A stretch of DNA of 8,154 bases from an uncultured Lachnospiraceae bacterium (GCA_947174985.1 CAMWLB010000127.1:1-8154); one strand, 5' to 3'. Shown: positions 1 to 6,218, numbered from the stretch's first letter. The notes: generated by a model not told the origin, from the letters alone. Translations and numbers: made by a program.

Positions 1-480
1 TTTCAGTTCTCTGCGTTTTTCCGCTTTATCCTCTGCCTGTTCGTATTCGTCAGCGATTGACAGCGGCACACCCTTTTTCTGCCACTCCGAAAGTCCGCTG
101 GACATTATCTTTGAAACAAATGGGATTCCGTATGTCCTTGAAGCCTGCACTATTCCGATTTCAGGACGGCATTCCTCAATCTCCACTCCATATTTTTCTG
201 CCGTTGCATTTACATGGTCCTTTATTGCTTTCATTTCTAATCCCGTGTTAAAAAATACATACTTTACCGGCGGGAGCGACGGGGCAATCTTCCGTGCTGT
301 TTCAATCAGGTCAATCAGGATATCACTGGCTGAACCGCCGGAATAAGAACAGATTGCTTTTGGGTGTTCCCTGAGATGGGTCATTATAATACCAATGATA
401 GCTTGAATTTTTTCCGGCGCGTCATAATCCGCATAAAGCGGCCTGTCGGAGTACACCCTGCTTTTATATGTTTCTTTCAT
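1..480 (-). CDS. PAPS reductase-like PP-loop protein (3' end cut by window)
   Basis: The first 160 codons are present, and the frame stays open to base 1. The start is ATG at 480 with AGAGGAAG just upstream. Residues 45-55 read SYSGGSASDIL, a PP-loop of the ATP-pyrophosphatase/PAPS reductase superfamily, though the usual SGGKDS is replaced by SGGSASD. Residues 76-82, FFNTGLE, match the 'DTG-E' strand that follows in this family. Members use ATP to activate a substrate: PAPS reductases make sulfite, and DndC acts in DNA phosphorothioation. Phage members often lie beside DNA methyltransferases, as here, so nucleic-acid modification is a fair inference, but the substrate is unknown. The C-terminal part, including any Cys cluster, is outside the window. 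It is the last visible gene of the leftward operon, 13 bp after the 96-aa gene. Confidence 0.8.
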   Translation of the reverse strand, partial: MKETYKSRVYSDRPLYADYDAPEKIQAIIGIIMTHLREHPKAICSYSGGSASDILIDLIETARKIAPSLPPVKYVFFNTGLEMKAIKDHVNATAEKYGVEIEECRPEIGIVQASRTYGIPFVSKIMSSGLSEWQKKGVPLSIADEYEQAEDKAEKRRELK

Positions 481-493
481 TGTCCCGCTTCCT

Positions 494-784
494 CTACCCC
501 TCCAGTGAAAACTGCAGTTTTTCAAGACTTTTTCTTAATTCTGTGTAATAATCAATTTTGTCCCAAAAATATTCATCCAACAGCTCTATCATTTCTTCCT
601 TTGCTTTTTTTTCAGTTTTGGCTTCAAAAAAATAAATCTGTTCGTCAATAACATAATTCCAGCTTCCATCAGCACAAAAGACAATACTGCCTATTTTTTG
701 TCTTCCATAGTCGGCCATTACATCAATCTGTCTTTTCCAGTCGGATTGTTCAGGGCTTACTTCCTTCCACTCCATTTTTGTCAT
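494..784 (-). CDS. hypothetical 96-aa phage protein
   Basis: I do not recognise a family. The product is acidic and mixed alpha/beta: a strand-rich middle (about residues 25-53, including GSIVFCADGSWNYVI and QIYFFEAKT) followed by a long charged helix (about 57-92, KKAKEEMIELLDEYFWDKI and onward). There is no signal peptide or membrane segment. The ATG at 784 has AAGGGG about 9 bases upstream, and the gene starts 6 bp after the ASCH-like gene, so it is co-transcribed and probably translated. The DNA is visibly richer in A and T than the methyltransferase genes to its right, which hints at a separately acquired accessory gene. The layout (beta region plus C-terminal helix) would suit a small binding or inhibitor protein, but that is only inference. 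Confidence 0.72.
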   Translation of the reverse strand: MTKMEWKEVSPEQSDWKRQIDVMADYGRQKIGSIVFCADGSWNYVIDEQIYFFEAKTEKKAKEEMIELLDEYFWDKIDYYTELRKSLEKLQFSLEG

Positions 785-790
785 TCTCTT

Positions 791-1498
791 TTACCCCTTT
801 CCATAAGTCTCCTTCGGTTTTTCACATTTTTCAAATTCTATAACCCACACCCACGGATTTGCGTCCCATCCATACTCTGACCGTTTTGCTTTTGGAATTG
901 TGCTGTCCCATATGTCCTTAAAAATTTCCAGTGCCTGCTGGTATTCTGTCTTGGGATAGTCAAAAGCCTCCGGTCTCAGAATTACTCCCTCGTTTAAAAA
1001 ATCATCAAGCGTCATATTCTGCAGCCGTTCCACCCTCACGTCCGTAACTTTAAGCCATATCCTCGCTGCTGCCTTTGGCATGTGGATTGACGGACGCCAG
1101 ACGACTCTATCCGGGTGAGGGTAATCCGCGCGGTACATGTAGCAGCCTTCTGATTCTGAATCCTTGTGGATTGTTGGCATTTTATCAATCATACAGGATT
1201 CATCTTCATACCACGCGCACTCAATGCAGCTATTGAATGCCCACGTTTCCCTCACATAGAGGATATCCCCTGTCCGATATGGCGGTTTTATATAAAAGCT
1301 GTAAAATGGTTCTTCATAAAAATGTACCATTTCGCCGTACAAAGTATCGCCATACACTTTTACATGTTGCGCTTTGGGCGGTTTATTGGTGAATGTATTG
1401 ACTGGAAATTTTACAATCCGCCTTGTAGCCTTCTTTCTGCCGTCCAGTATCGCCCGTACCATGTCCGTGTTAAAAAGTATTGGTAATTCCCTTCCCAT
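791..1498 (-). CDS. ASCH/PUA-like phage protein
   Basis: This 235-aa protein carries the signature of a phage family with an ASCH (PUA-like) fold. GRKKATRR at residues 20-27 is the 'G-K-x-TRR' nucleic-acid-binding turn. RPSIHMPKAAARIWL at 135-149 with TDVRVERLQ at 152-160 is the diagnostic core, and WDANPWVWVIEFE at 211-223 closes the barrel. Some homologues are labelled 'morphogenetic protein', a name with little support. ASCH domains bind RNA or modified nucleotides, and some are amidohydrolases; an early-phage role in RNA or modified-base handling is inferred. The ATG at 1498 has AGGAAAGGAG about 7 bases upstream. It sits 17 bp after the HNH-type gene and 6 bp before the 96-aa gene. A Cys/acid-rich insert at about 90-120 (CIECAWYEDESC) separates the two halves. 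Confidence 0.82.
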   Translation of the reverse strand: MGRELPILFNTDMVRAILDGRKKATRRIVKFPVNTFTNKPPKAQHVKVYGDTLYGEMVHFYEEPFYSFYIKPPYRTGDILYVRETWAFNSCIECAWYEDESCMIDKMPTIHKDSESEGCYMYRADYPHPDRVVWRPSIHMPKAAARIWLKVTDVRVERLQNMTLDDFLNEGVILRPEAFDYPKTEYQQALEIFKDIWDSTIPKAKRSEYGWDANPWVWVIEFEKCEKPKETYGKG

Positions 1499-1515
1499 CT
1501 GTGTTCTCCTTTCCT

Positions 1516-1950
1516 CTAATCCCGCAGGCAGTCAGGCAGGGGAAGAATATCCCCGATACAGACAAACCCGTCCGCCTGCTGCCGGAAGCCCTCTTTACAT
1601 GACTGCTGCCGTACCGCCTTTTCTTCAGGATCATGTTCCCATGAGGCATATTTCCCAAAAACCTCCTTAAAATCCTTCTCAGGAAAGTGCCTTTCAAAAG
1701 TTTCCTGAGCTGCTACTTCTATGTATCGCCGTATCCTGTCATTCCCATGCACCGCCTCGGGGCTTAAGCCGTTTAAATGGTGCGGCGGGCAGAGGTATAC
1801 TTTCAGTCCGTATTCCTCAGATTTTTTACGGTTTGCTGTCCCGCCGATGGCGTGGTGCTCCTGTAATACACTTTTGCGGCTGTAGTCCCCGTGCAGTTTC
1901 ATGCACAGGTAACAGGTGCCGTCCTTCCGATCATGCATTATGCTCTTCAT
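1516..1950 (-). CDS. HNH-like zinc-binding phage nuclease-type protein
   Basis: From ATG at 1950 the product is 144 aa. Residues 13-16 CYLC and 54-58 CPPHH, with EHH at 31-33, N40-R41, SEEYGL at 44-49 and H68, form the pattern of small phage HNH/Ref-like (DUF968-like) zinc nucleases. C13, C16, C54 and H57 or H58 are the likely zinc ligands, and H32/H33 lie in the catalytic beta-beta-alpha position. Such proteins nick or cut DNA during recombination or replication; activity here is inferred. A GTG at 1965 overlaps the methyltransferase stop (GTGA) and would add five residues, but it lacks an SD. The ATG at 1950 has GAGG 9 bases upstream and gives the family's usual MKSIM start. Residues after about 104 are an extra tail (…SWEHDPEEKA to the end) that I do not recognise. 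Confidence 0.75.
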   Translation of the reverse strand: MKSIMHDRKDGTCYLCMKLHGDYSRKSVLQEHHAIGGTANRKKSEEYGLKVYLCPPHHLNGLSPEAVHGNDRIRRYIEVAAQETFERHFPEKDFKEVFGKYASWEHDPEEKAVRQQSCKEGFRQQADGFVCIGDILPLPDCLRD

Positions 1951-1961
1951 CGACGACGTCC

Positions 1962-3680
1962 TCACGCAAAACGGAGCTGACCCGTCTGCTCCTCTGCCAC
2001 GTGCATGTTGGGCGTCCTCTCAGCCACGCACAGTTCCGGCAGATTTGCCCTTACCAGTGCCGCAGGTATGGGCGGGCATACCGCATTACCGCAGCGTCTT
2101 ACCTGCTCACTCCTCGGGTACGCCTTACCGCTTAAGTCATGGTCGATTATGTAGTCCGGCGGGAATCCCTGGCACCCGTACAGCTCCCGCGGCTCAAGCA
2201 TGCGCAGGCCGATATCCGCTATCATGTAATCTTCGCCTTTTATGGTCACAAGCCCGAAACGGTCGTCTGTCGTGACTGTATGCAGAGGCTCCTTTATATC
2301 CTGCCCTACCGCGCCGTTGTAGTATTTAAGCAAAAATGCCCTTACCTCCCCAAAGTGTCCGGCAGAGGTTGTCACCGTATGCAGGGGCTCCCTCAGGTCC
2401 TGTCCTGTACATGTGCCATAAAACTTACTCAGAAATGATGTTACCAGACCGTACCTGTTGGATGCGTCAACCGTCATGATAGGGGCATCCACGCCCTGCC
2501 CCCTTGTCCCGTTTTTCGTGGTTTCGGAGTGATACTGTACCAAGCACGGTGATATAAGGCAGTGCTCATTTTTGCTTACAATGGTTGTGAGGGGCTCCCG
2601 TACATCTTTGCTCCGGTCGGCTGTAAATCCCGTCTGCCCTATCTGCACCATGTACGGTTCACAGAGGTAATGCTTCCCGCTTCCCACTACGGTAGGCAGA
2701 GGCTCCCCGATATCGTGTATCCTTGGTTTCTGCCCTTCCTTCTCCCCGTAACCGATGGGGACGATATACGGTTCCACTATTCCAAAGCCGTGCTTTGATG
2801 TGATTACCCGTAAAGGCTCCTCCATGCTGCTGCAGTAGTCGGCGCTGCTGCCGGTATGGTTTACCTGCAGAATAAATGGCTCCGAATTGTCAATCACAAA
2901 TTTCTTGAGCCCGCGCGCTATCCGCTCCATGGTCTTTGCCGCCAGAGGGCGCACTGCGCGTATGCCGTATTTTTCTTTGATTTCCTCCGCCGTGTCAAAT
3001 ATGCTCGGACACGGGAGGGAGAAGTCTATCTGTGTCCATGCGCCCACGTATGGCTGCTTTATGCCTGCTGCCACTTCCGCGCTCCCTGCCGGCGCATGGG
3101 TCGGCTCTGGGAACCGGACAGCCTTTCCGTCACACCGTGCTACAAGGAAAAACCTTTTGCGCATGGTGGGTGTGCCGTAATCCGCCGCATTGAGTACTTT
3201 ATATTCTACCCTGTAGCCCAGTGCCTCAAGCTGTGTAAGAAACTTCCGGAAGGTGGTGCCCTGTTTTGCCTTGATTGGGCGGTGTCCCCTGTTTAATGGC
3301 CCCCACGTCATGAATTCCTCCACGTTCTCCAGCATGATGACCCTCGGTCTTACCAATGCCGCCCACCGGAGTGCCACCCATGCAAGGCCTCTTATTTTCT
3401 TGTCCTTGGGCTTGCCACCTTTAGCTTTACTAAAATGCTTGCAGTCCGGAGAAAACCACGCCAGCGCCACAGGCTTTCCGCCGCACGCCGTTACAGGGTC
3501 AACGTCCCACACGCTCTCACAGTAATGTTTTGTGGACGGGTGGTTTGCCTTGTGCATTTTTATCGCCTCAGGGTCGTGGTTGATGGCAATGTCCACACTT
3601 TTCCCTGTAGCCAGCTCTATCCCGGTGCTTGCACCACCCCCTCCGGCAAAGTTGTCGATTATCAGTTCCCCGTTTATCAT
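1962..3680 (-). CDS. phage C5-cytosine DNA methyltransferase with repeat-built middle
   Basis: This 572-aa protein transfers a methyl group from SAM to cytosine C5. In order it shows motif I FAGGGGAS (residues 11-18), motif IV SPDC with catalytic Cys80 (PDC instead of the usual PPC), ENV at 118-120, the QxRxR-equivalent TMRKRFF with Arg174 and Arg176, and motif X GNAVCPP at 531-537. All core motifs are present, so it looks active. Residues 267-478, where target recognition should lie, are six degenerate repeats of 32-38 residues ending in 'EPL-TV…FGLV'-type sequence. ATG at 3680 overlaps the adenine methylase stop as ATGA and has GAGGAG 8 bases upstream; a GTG at 3686 is too close to that SD. 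The role is probably protection from host restriction or marking of phage DNA. PDC and similar repeats recur in phage Dcm relatives, as I recall. Confidence 0.93.
   Translation of the reverse strand: MINGELIIDNFAGGGGASTGIELATGKSVDIAINHDPEAIKMHKANHPSTKHYCESVWDVDPVTACGGKPVALAWFSPDCKHFSKAKGGKPKDKKIRGLAWVALRWAALVRPRVIMLENVEEFMTWGPLNRGHRPIKAKQGTTFRKFLTQLEALGYRVEYKVLNAADYGTPTMRKRFFLVARCDGKAVRFPEPTHAPAGSAEVAAGIKQPYVGAWTQIDFSLPCPSIFDTAEEIKEKYGIRAVRPLAAKTMERIARGLKKFVIDNSEPFILQVNHTGSSADYCSSMEEPLRVITSKHGFGIVEPYIVPIGYGEKEGQKPRIHDIGEPLPTVVGSGKHYLCEPYMVQIGQTGFTADRSKDVREPLTTIVSKNEHCLISPCLVQYHSETTKNGTRGQGVDAPIMTVDASNRYGLVTSFLSKFYGTCTGQDLREPLHTVTTSAGHFGEVRAFLLKYYNGAVGQDIKEPLHTVTTDDRFGLVTIKGEDYMIADIGLRMLEPRELYGCQGFPPDYIIDHDLSGKAYPRSEQVRRCGNAVCPPIPAALVRANLPELCVAERTPNMHVAEEQTGQLRFA
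2247..2882 (-). repeat. six degenerate protein-level repeats in the methyltransferase
   Basis: Six consecutive units of 36, 38, 36, 37, 33 and 32 residues (protein residues 267-302, 303-340, 341-376, 377-413, 414-446, 447-478). Each begins with a hydrophobic stretch such as EPFILQV, EPYIVPI, EPYMVQI, SPCLVQY, TSFLSKF or RAFLLKYY. Each then has a polar loop and a core of EPLRVIT, EPLPTVV, EPLTTIV, APIMTVD, EPLHTVT or EPLHTVT, and ends near HGFGIV, HYLC, HCLI, YGLV, FGEV or FGLV. The last two are the most alike. The DNA itself is too diverged to be unstable. Confidence 0.8.
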
Positions 3681-4168
3681 AAACACATCTCCTCAAAATT
3701 CAGCCCGATCTGCACAGCCGGCTCAAAATTCATCCACAGCACTTCCCTTTTCTTGCTGCATACCTGCGAATAAGAGGTTGTTTCCTCCCTGTGCCATCCG
3801 TGCAGCATGTCCCTGTACAGAGGGCTGTCATAACCGCTTATAAGCAGCGGTCCTTTGTGCACAAGGGCTTTTTCAAGCAGCTGTTCATGGCTCTCCCTGC
3901 CGTACATCTCGTGCCTGTACTGTTTCCCGTGCCGTGTACCTTCTATGTATGGCGGGTCCAGATACATCAGGACATTTTCAAAATTAAACCGCTCCATTAT
4001 TTCCAGTGCCGGCCGGTTTTCTATCTGTACTCCCCGGAGCCTCTCCGCTGCCTGCATGATTTTCTCAGGCAGTTTCACCCAGCCTATTGCTGCATAGGCT
4101 TTTTCCCTTCCCTGCACATCGTTTTTCCAGCCGACACGCTCGCCCGTGGTTCGGAAGCCATGCCCCAT
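3677..4168 (-). CDS. D12-class DNA adenine methylase, N-terminally truncated (probable remnant)
   Basis: The 163-aa frame matches the second half of Dam-like D12 adenine-N6 methylases: GWKNDVQG (14-21), VKLPEKIMQAAERL (31-44), VQIENRPA (47-54), catalytic motif IV DPPY (71-74), KQYRHEM (82-88), LLISGYDSPLY (108-118) and EVLWMNF (142-148). The N-terminal third of the family (PGGK and the FxGxG SAM-binding loop) is absent. The same frame continues upstream to 4225 with family-like residues (QAVNFYIRLN just before the ATG) and then meets a TGA at 4226-4228. The ATG at 4168 has no SD and lies inside the frame of the preceding HTH-like gene, overlapping it by 85 bp. Without motif I it should not bind SAM in the normal way, so I infer a decayed gene left by a deletion; split or regulatory use is possible but unsupported. 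Confidence 0.78.
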   Translation of the reverse strand: MGHGFRTTGERVGWKNDVQGREKAYAAIGWVKLPEKIMQAAERLRGVQIENRPALEIMERFNFENVLMYLDPPYIEGTRHGKQYRHEMYGRESHEQLLEKALVHKGPLLISGYDSPLYRDMLHGWHREETTSYSQVCSKKREVLWMNFEPAVQIGLNFEEMCL

Positions 4169-4395
4169 GTTAAGCCGGATGTAAAAATTAACTGCCTGCT
4201 GCAGGCTGTTTTCCGCTTGCTGTTTTCATTTTCCGCTGTCTGTGCCTCCGTCAGCGTGTAACCGTGTATTTCCGTCCCGCTCTGTGCCGCCTCCCTGACT
4301 GCTGCCTGCCCCTCGGCAAGCATGCGGCTTATCTGGCATACCGTGTAATCACCGTATGTCTTCCCGTTTTTTACCATTGTGTATTTCTGTGTCAT
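4084..4395 (-). CDS. small HTH-like protein whose C-terminus runs out of frame into methylase DNA
   Basis: A 103-aa frame from ATG at 4395 with GGAAAGG upstream. The first ~50 residues (YGDYTVCQISRMLAEGQA, AAVREAAQSG, then IHGYTL) resemble the small phage 'tripartite' HTH proteins in which a helix-turn-helix is followed by a GY-type wing, suggesting DNA binding. From about residue 57 onward the sequence is basic and unlike a folded domain, and it overlaps DNA that in the next frame encodes adenine methylase. So the natural C-terminus was probably lost and replaced by an out-of-frame read. It starts 37 bp after the RNase H-like gene. The exact HTH family is uncertain. Confidence 0.6.
   Translation of the reverse strand: MTQKYTMVKNGKTYGDYTVCQISRMLAEGQAAVREAAQSGTEIHGYTLTEAQTAENENSKRKTACSRQLIFTSGLTWGMASEPRASVSAGKTMCREGKKPMQQ
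4205..4236. repeat. short overlapping direct repeats at the HTH/methylase junction
   Basis: GCTGTTTTC occurs at 4205-4213 and 4219-4227 (offset 14), and TTTTCCGC at 4209-4216 and 4229-4236 (offset 20). They lie exactly where the HTH-like frame gives way to methylase-like sequence. Removing either one repeat unit would place the upstream HTH-like frame in phase with the methylase frame, because both offsets leave remainder 2 on division by three. Confidence 0.7.
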
Positions 4396-4432
4396 TCCCT
4401 TTATTCCTTTCCGATCCGATGCCGCTCCGCAT

Positions 4433-4951
4433 TTAGTCTTTATCGCATTTCACGCCCTCAGAAGTCCGTTTTTCCAGCTCCCATGAAAGCCAGTTCCGCC
4501 ATTCGTGTTCCGCTTTGAGCCTCACACTGACAGGACAGCCCGCCGCATTTAGTAAAACAACGGTTTTCTTCCAGTTTTCCCAATCCGCCACAGGCTTCCC
4601 TTTCTTTGTCACAAAATCCCTTTTCTCCCACTCAGGCAGCCACTCTGACAGTGCCGCCGCTATGTAAGGGCTGTCCGTGTGCACTGTCAGAATGCATCTG
4701 CTCCGCACATGGCCAAGCGCTTCGCGCAGTGCGGACAAAAGGGAACCGTGTGCCGTTGTCTCACCGACGTACATGGTCTCTGCCAACGGGTTCTTTGCCG
4801 ATGGCGGGCGGTCAGGGCATTCCAGCACATAGCCGCAGCTTCCTTTTCTCCGCCCGGGTCCCTTCACGGAAGTGGCAATGTACAGATTCACCCGCTTTAA
4901 CGGCTCTTCCTCCTGTCCCGCAGGTGCGGGTGCTTCCGGTTTATCCGCCAT
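4433..4951 (-). CDS. RNase H-like fold protein with degenerate active site
   Basis: After a charged, proline-rich N-terminus (1-19), the 172-aa product follows the RNase HI order: strand VNLYIATS (21-28), GSCGYVLE (37-44), a helix HGSLLSALREAL (68-79), CILTVHTDSPYI (86-97) with Asp93 in the conserved 'TDS-Y' position, then WLPEWEKRDFVTKKGKPV (104-121), which matches the W-x-W/'gkpV' region. The first catalytic Asp is replaced (IAT), and the Glu of the first helix is also missing, so cleavage of RNA-DNA hybrids by the normal two-metal mechanism is doubtful. Related Clostridia mobile-element proteins, as I remember them, share this 'YLATS' start. Function is unknown; a structural or binding role in replication is inferred from its place 24 bp after the replisome organiser. 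SD AAGGAGG precedes the ATG. Confidence 0.72.
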   Translation of the reverse strand: MADKPEAPAPAGQEEEPLKRVNLYIATSVKGPGRRKGSCGYVLECPDRPPSAKNPLAETMYVGETTAHGSLLSALREALGHVRSRCILTVHTDSPYIAAALSEWLPEWEKRDFVTKKGKPVADWENWKKTVVLLNAAGCPVSVRLKAEHEWRNWLSWELEKRTSEGVKCDKD

Positions 4952-4975
4952 GGCCGCCTCCTTTCCCCTACGCGC

Positions 4976-5755
4976 CTACCGTGCCAGCAGTTTCTCTTCT
5001 AAGTCTTGATAGTTATAGTCCCTTTGTGGGAAGGCGTTGAAGCTGTTTGTGCTTCCTCGCTGCGGCTGGGCGTCTTTCCTCTTCTCCCATGTCTTCACCG
5101 CTGCTTTCCAGTCCTTCATCGGGTTCTTCCCTATCATCCAGTCTTTGCTCTCGTAAAAAGCAACAAAGGCCTCCGCATCTATTCCGTTTTTCCGTTCCGC
5201 GCAGTATACCGCCACTTCTTCTACAGAGGGCGGTGCGGAACGCACACTCTTTTTGTTTTTATTTTCTTTACTTTCCTTTCCTTTACTTTGTCCGTTTCTG
5301 TATACATTTTCTGCATTTCTGCATACATTTTCCGATACAATGTTTACATTTTTTGGAATTTTGTGTGCACTTAATAAGAGGTACTCTTTCTTTACCTCAA
5401 CACATGTGCGCCTTTTAGCAGCCGCAAGATAGGTTTCCTGTATCACGGCGGAAGTGAGGACGCCGTGCTTTTCATAGACTTTTTTGTCAAATATGCCTCT
5501 CCTGAGTGCTGCCTCTATCACTTCCGAAACGACACTGCAACCCTCCTCGTTTACGGGAATCCCGCAATCCTTACGTGAGAACAGCAATGCAACTTCGTCA
5601 TTCCATTCGCAGTAATAGCCATACACGCCGTATATCTTCTGGTACAGCTTTATAAGCACTGCGATTCCCTTGAGCCCGAACTCGGCATCAAGTAACTCTG
5701 TATCGGGGTCGAAATGGCACGGGACAGGAAAATAATCCAACCCTGCAACTGCCAA
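4976..5755 (-). CDS. phage replisome organiser (DUF4373-type N-terminal domain)
   Basis: The 259-aa protein begins GLDYFPV and has AEFGLKGIAVLIKLYQKIYG (24-43) plus GYYCEW (46-51), the hallmark of the DUF4373 (Lin1244/Lin1753-like) winged-helix domain found in phage replication initiators, spanning about residues 4-110. A lysine-rich linker (about 133-175) leads to a DnaD-tail-like segment, with FVAFYESKDWMIGK (197-210) and WKAAVKTWEKR (216-226), which in relatives helps load the helicase. So it probably binds the phage origin and recruits host DnaC/DnaB-type helicase. The start is TTG at 5755, since AAGGAGG lies 8 bases upstream and no ATG precedes GLDYFP in frame. Repeats in the linker-coding DNA (5295-5353) are a candidate binding site. 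It begins 13 bp after the zinc-ribbon gene. Confidence 0.85.
   Translation of the reverse strand: MAVAGLDYFPVPCHFDPDTELLDAEFGLKGIAVLIKLYQKIYGVYGYYCEWNDEVALLFSRKDCGIPVNEEGCSVVSEVIEAALRRGIFDKKVYEKHGVLTSAVIQETYLAAAKRRTCVEVKKEYLLLSAHKIPKNVNIVSENVCRNAENVYRNGQSKGKESKENKNKKSVRSAPPSVEEVAVYCAERKNGIDAEAFVAFYESKDWMIGKNPMKDWKAAVKTWEKRKDAQPQRGSTNSFNAFPQRDYNYQDLEEKLLAR
5247..5353. other. candidate phage replication origin inside the initiator gene
   Basis: A polypyrimidine run on the plus strand (5247-5290, nearly all T and C) is followed by three 21-bp-spaced repeats. TTTCTGTATACATTTTC is at 5295-5311, TTTCTGCATACATTTTC (one mismatch) at 5316-5332, and a looser third copy ending TTTACATTTTT at 5337-5353. 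Phages commonly place iterons for the initiator inside its own gene, so this A+T-rich block is a reasonable origin candidate. The repeats also encode a repeated NVCRN/NVYRN peptide, so selection on the protein is an alternative. Confidence 0.45.
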
Positions 5756-5768
5756 TATGCCGCCCTCC

Positions 5769-5981
5769 TTATCTGACCATTCCTGCAGGCATGAAGGCCA
5801 TCTGCCCGTCTGCCTGCTCCTTTATGCAGCGTGCAGCCGTCTTTTCCCATCCGGCCACGCCCGCCTCTTCTTTTTCTGCCGCCTCACGGCAGTCGTCACA
5901 CACGCCGCCCCGCAGCTCGCCTGCGTCATAATTAAAACCGCACCTGCTGCAGACGGCATAATCACGCTGTACCATCGTCAT
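5769..5981 (-). CDS. small four-cysteine zinc-ribbon-like protein
   Basis: This 70-aa product has CSRC at residues 11-14 and CDDC at 28-31, spaced like a zinc ribbon (CxxC-13-CxxC), with an intervening GFNYDAGELRGG turn. The rest is an acidic/alanine helix (about 33-48) and an unremarkable tail. Such small zinc proteins in phage early operons may bind DNA or proteins; the partner is unknown. ATG at 5981 is preferred, with AAAGGG about 9 bases upstream; GTG at 5984 and ATG at 5975 are alternatives. It ends 13 bp before the TTG of the replisome organiser, so the two are probably translated together. Confidence 0.68.
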   Translation of the reverse strand: MTMVQRDYAVCSRCGFNYDAGELRGGVCDDCREAAEKEEAGVAGWEKTAARCIKEQADGQMAFMPAGMVR

Positions 5982-6006
5982 CACTGCCTGCCCTTTCCCT
6001 TTCTTC

Positions 6007-6060
6007 CTATTCCGACGTCCCTGCTATCAGTCCCGCCTCTTCCAGCCATGTGTATCCCAT
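6007..6060 (-). CDS. possible 17-residue micro-ORF
   Basis: ATG at 6060 is preceded by AAAGGAGG with a 6-base spacer, one of the best ribosome binding sites in the window, and encodes MGYTWLEEAGLIAGTSE before a TAG. It lies between structured element copy 1 and the zinc-ribbon gene on the coding strand. The strong SD argues for translation; such a short product could be a leader peptide or a real small protein. Its ending 25 bp before the next start would allow translational coupling. No homologue is known to me. Confidence 0.4.
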   Translation of the reverse strand: MGYTWLEEAGLIAGTSE

Positions 6061-6118
6061 GCCTGCCTCCTTTCTTTAAAGCGTTACAGTTTTTAACAGC
6101 TTCATTCTTTTTTTCTTT

Positions 6119-6218
6119 CCATGCCTTCCGCGCGGCACGCAGGATAGGGAGAACCTGCGTCCGCTTACTATAAATAGAAGGGGGTATGCGGCGCCTGTGC
6201 GCCGCGCGGAAGGCATGG
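6119..6218 (-). ncRNA. structured inverted-repeat element, copy 1 (candidate cis-RNA)
   Basis: One hundred bases are bounded by a perfect 18-bp inverted repeat: CCATGCCTTCCGCGCGGC at 6119-6136 and its complement at 6201-6218. Inside are a 7-bp hairpin (6137-6143 with 6154-6160, loop 6144-6153) and a second 7-bp hairpin (6188-6194 with 6199-6205) that shares bases with the outer stem, so the two cannot form together. A diverged copy is at 7939-8046. On the minus strand an A-rich run, not a U tract, follows, so it is not a simple terminator. It sits before the micro-ORF and zinc-ribbon genes; a leader or processing element is inferred. The strand is chosen because the genes are leftward and the central hairpin of copy 2 keeps G-U pairs only on that strand. 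Confidence 0.55.

Noticed and set aside
1374..2275. Several overlapping plus-strand frames of about 100-120 codons
   Set aside because: They lie opposite the HNH-type and methyltransferase genes, lack ribosome sites and show no family motifs.
4205..4236. Programmed ribosomal frameshift joining the HTH-like and methylase frames
   Set aside because: There is no A-AAA-AAG/AAC-type slippery heptamer in the right frame, and the joined product would still lack the SAM-binding part.
6119..6218. Reading the long inverted repeat as an intrinsic terminator
   Set aside because: No U tract follows on either strand; an A-rich run follows on the coding strand.
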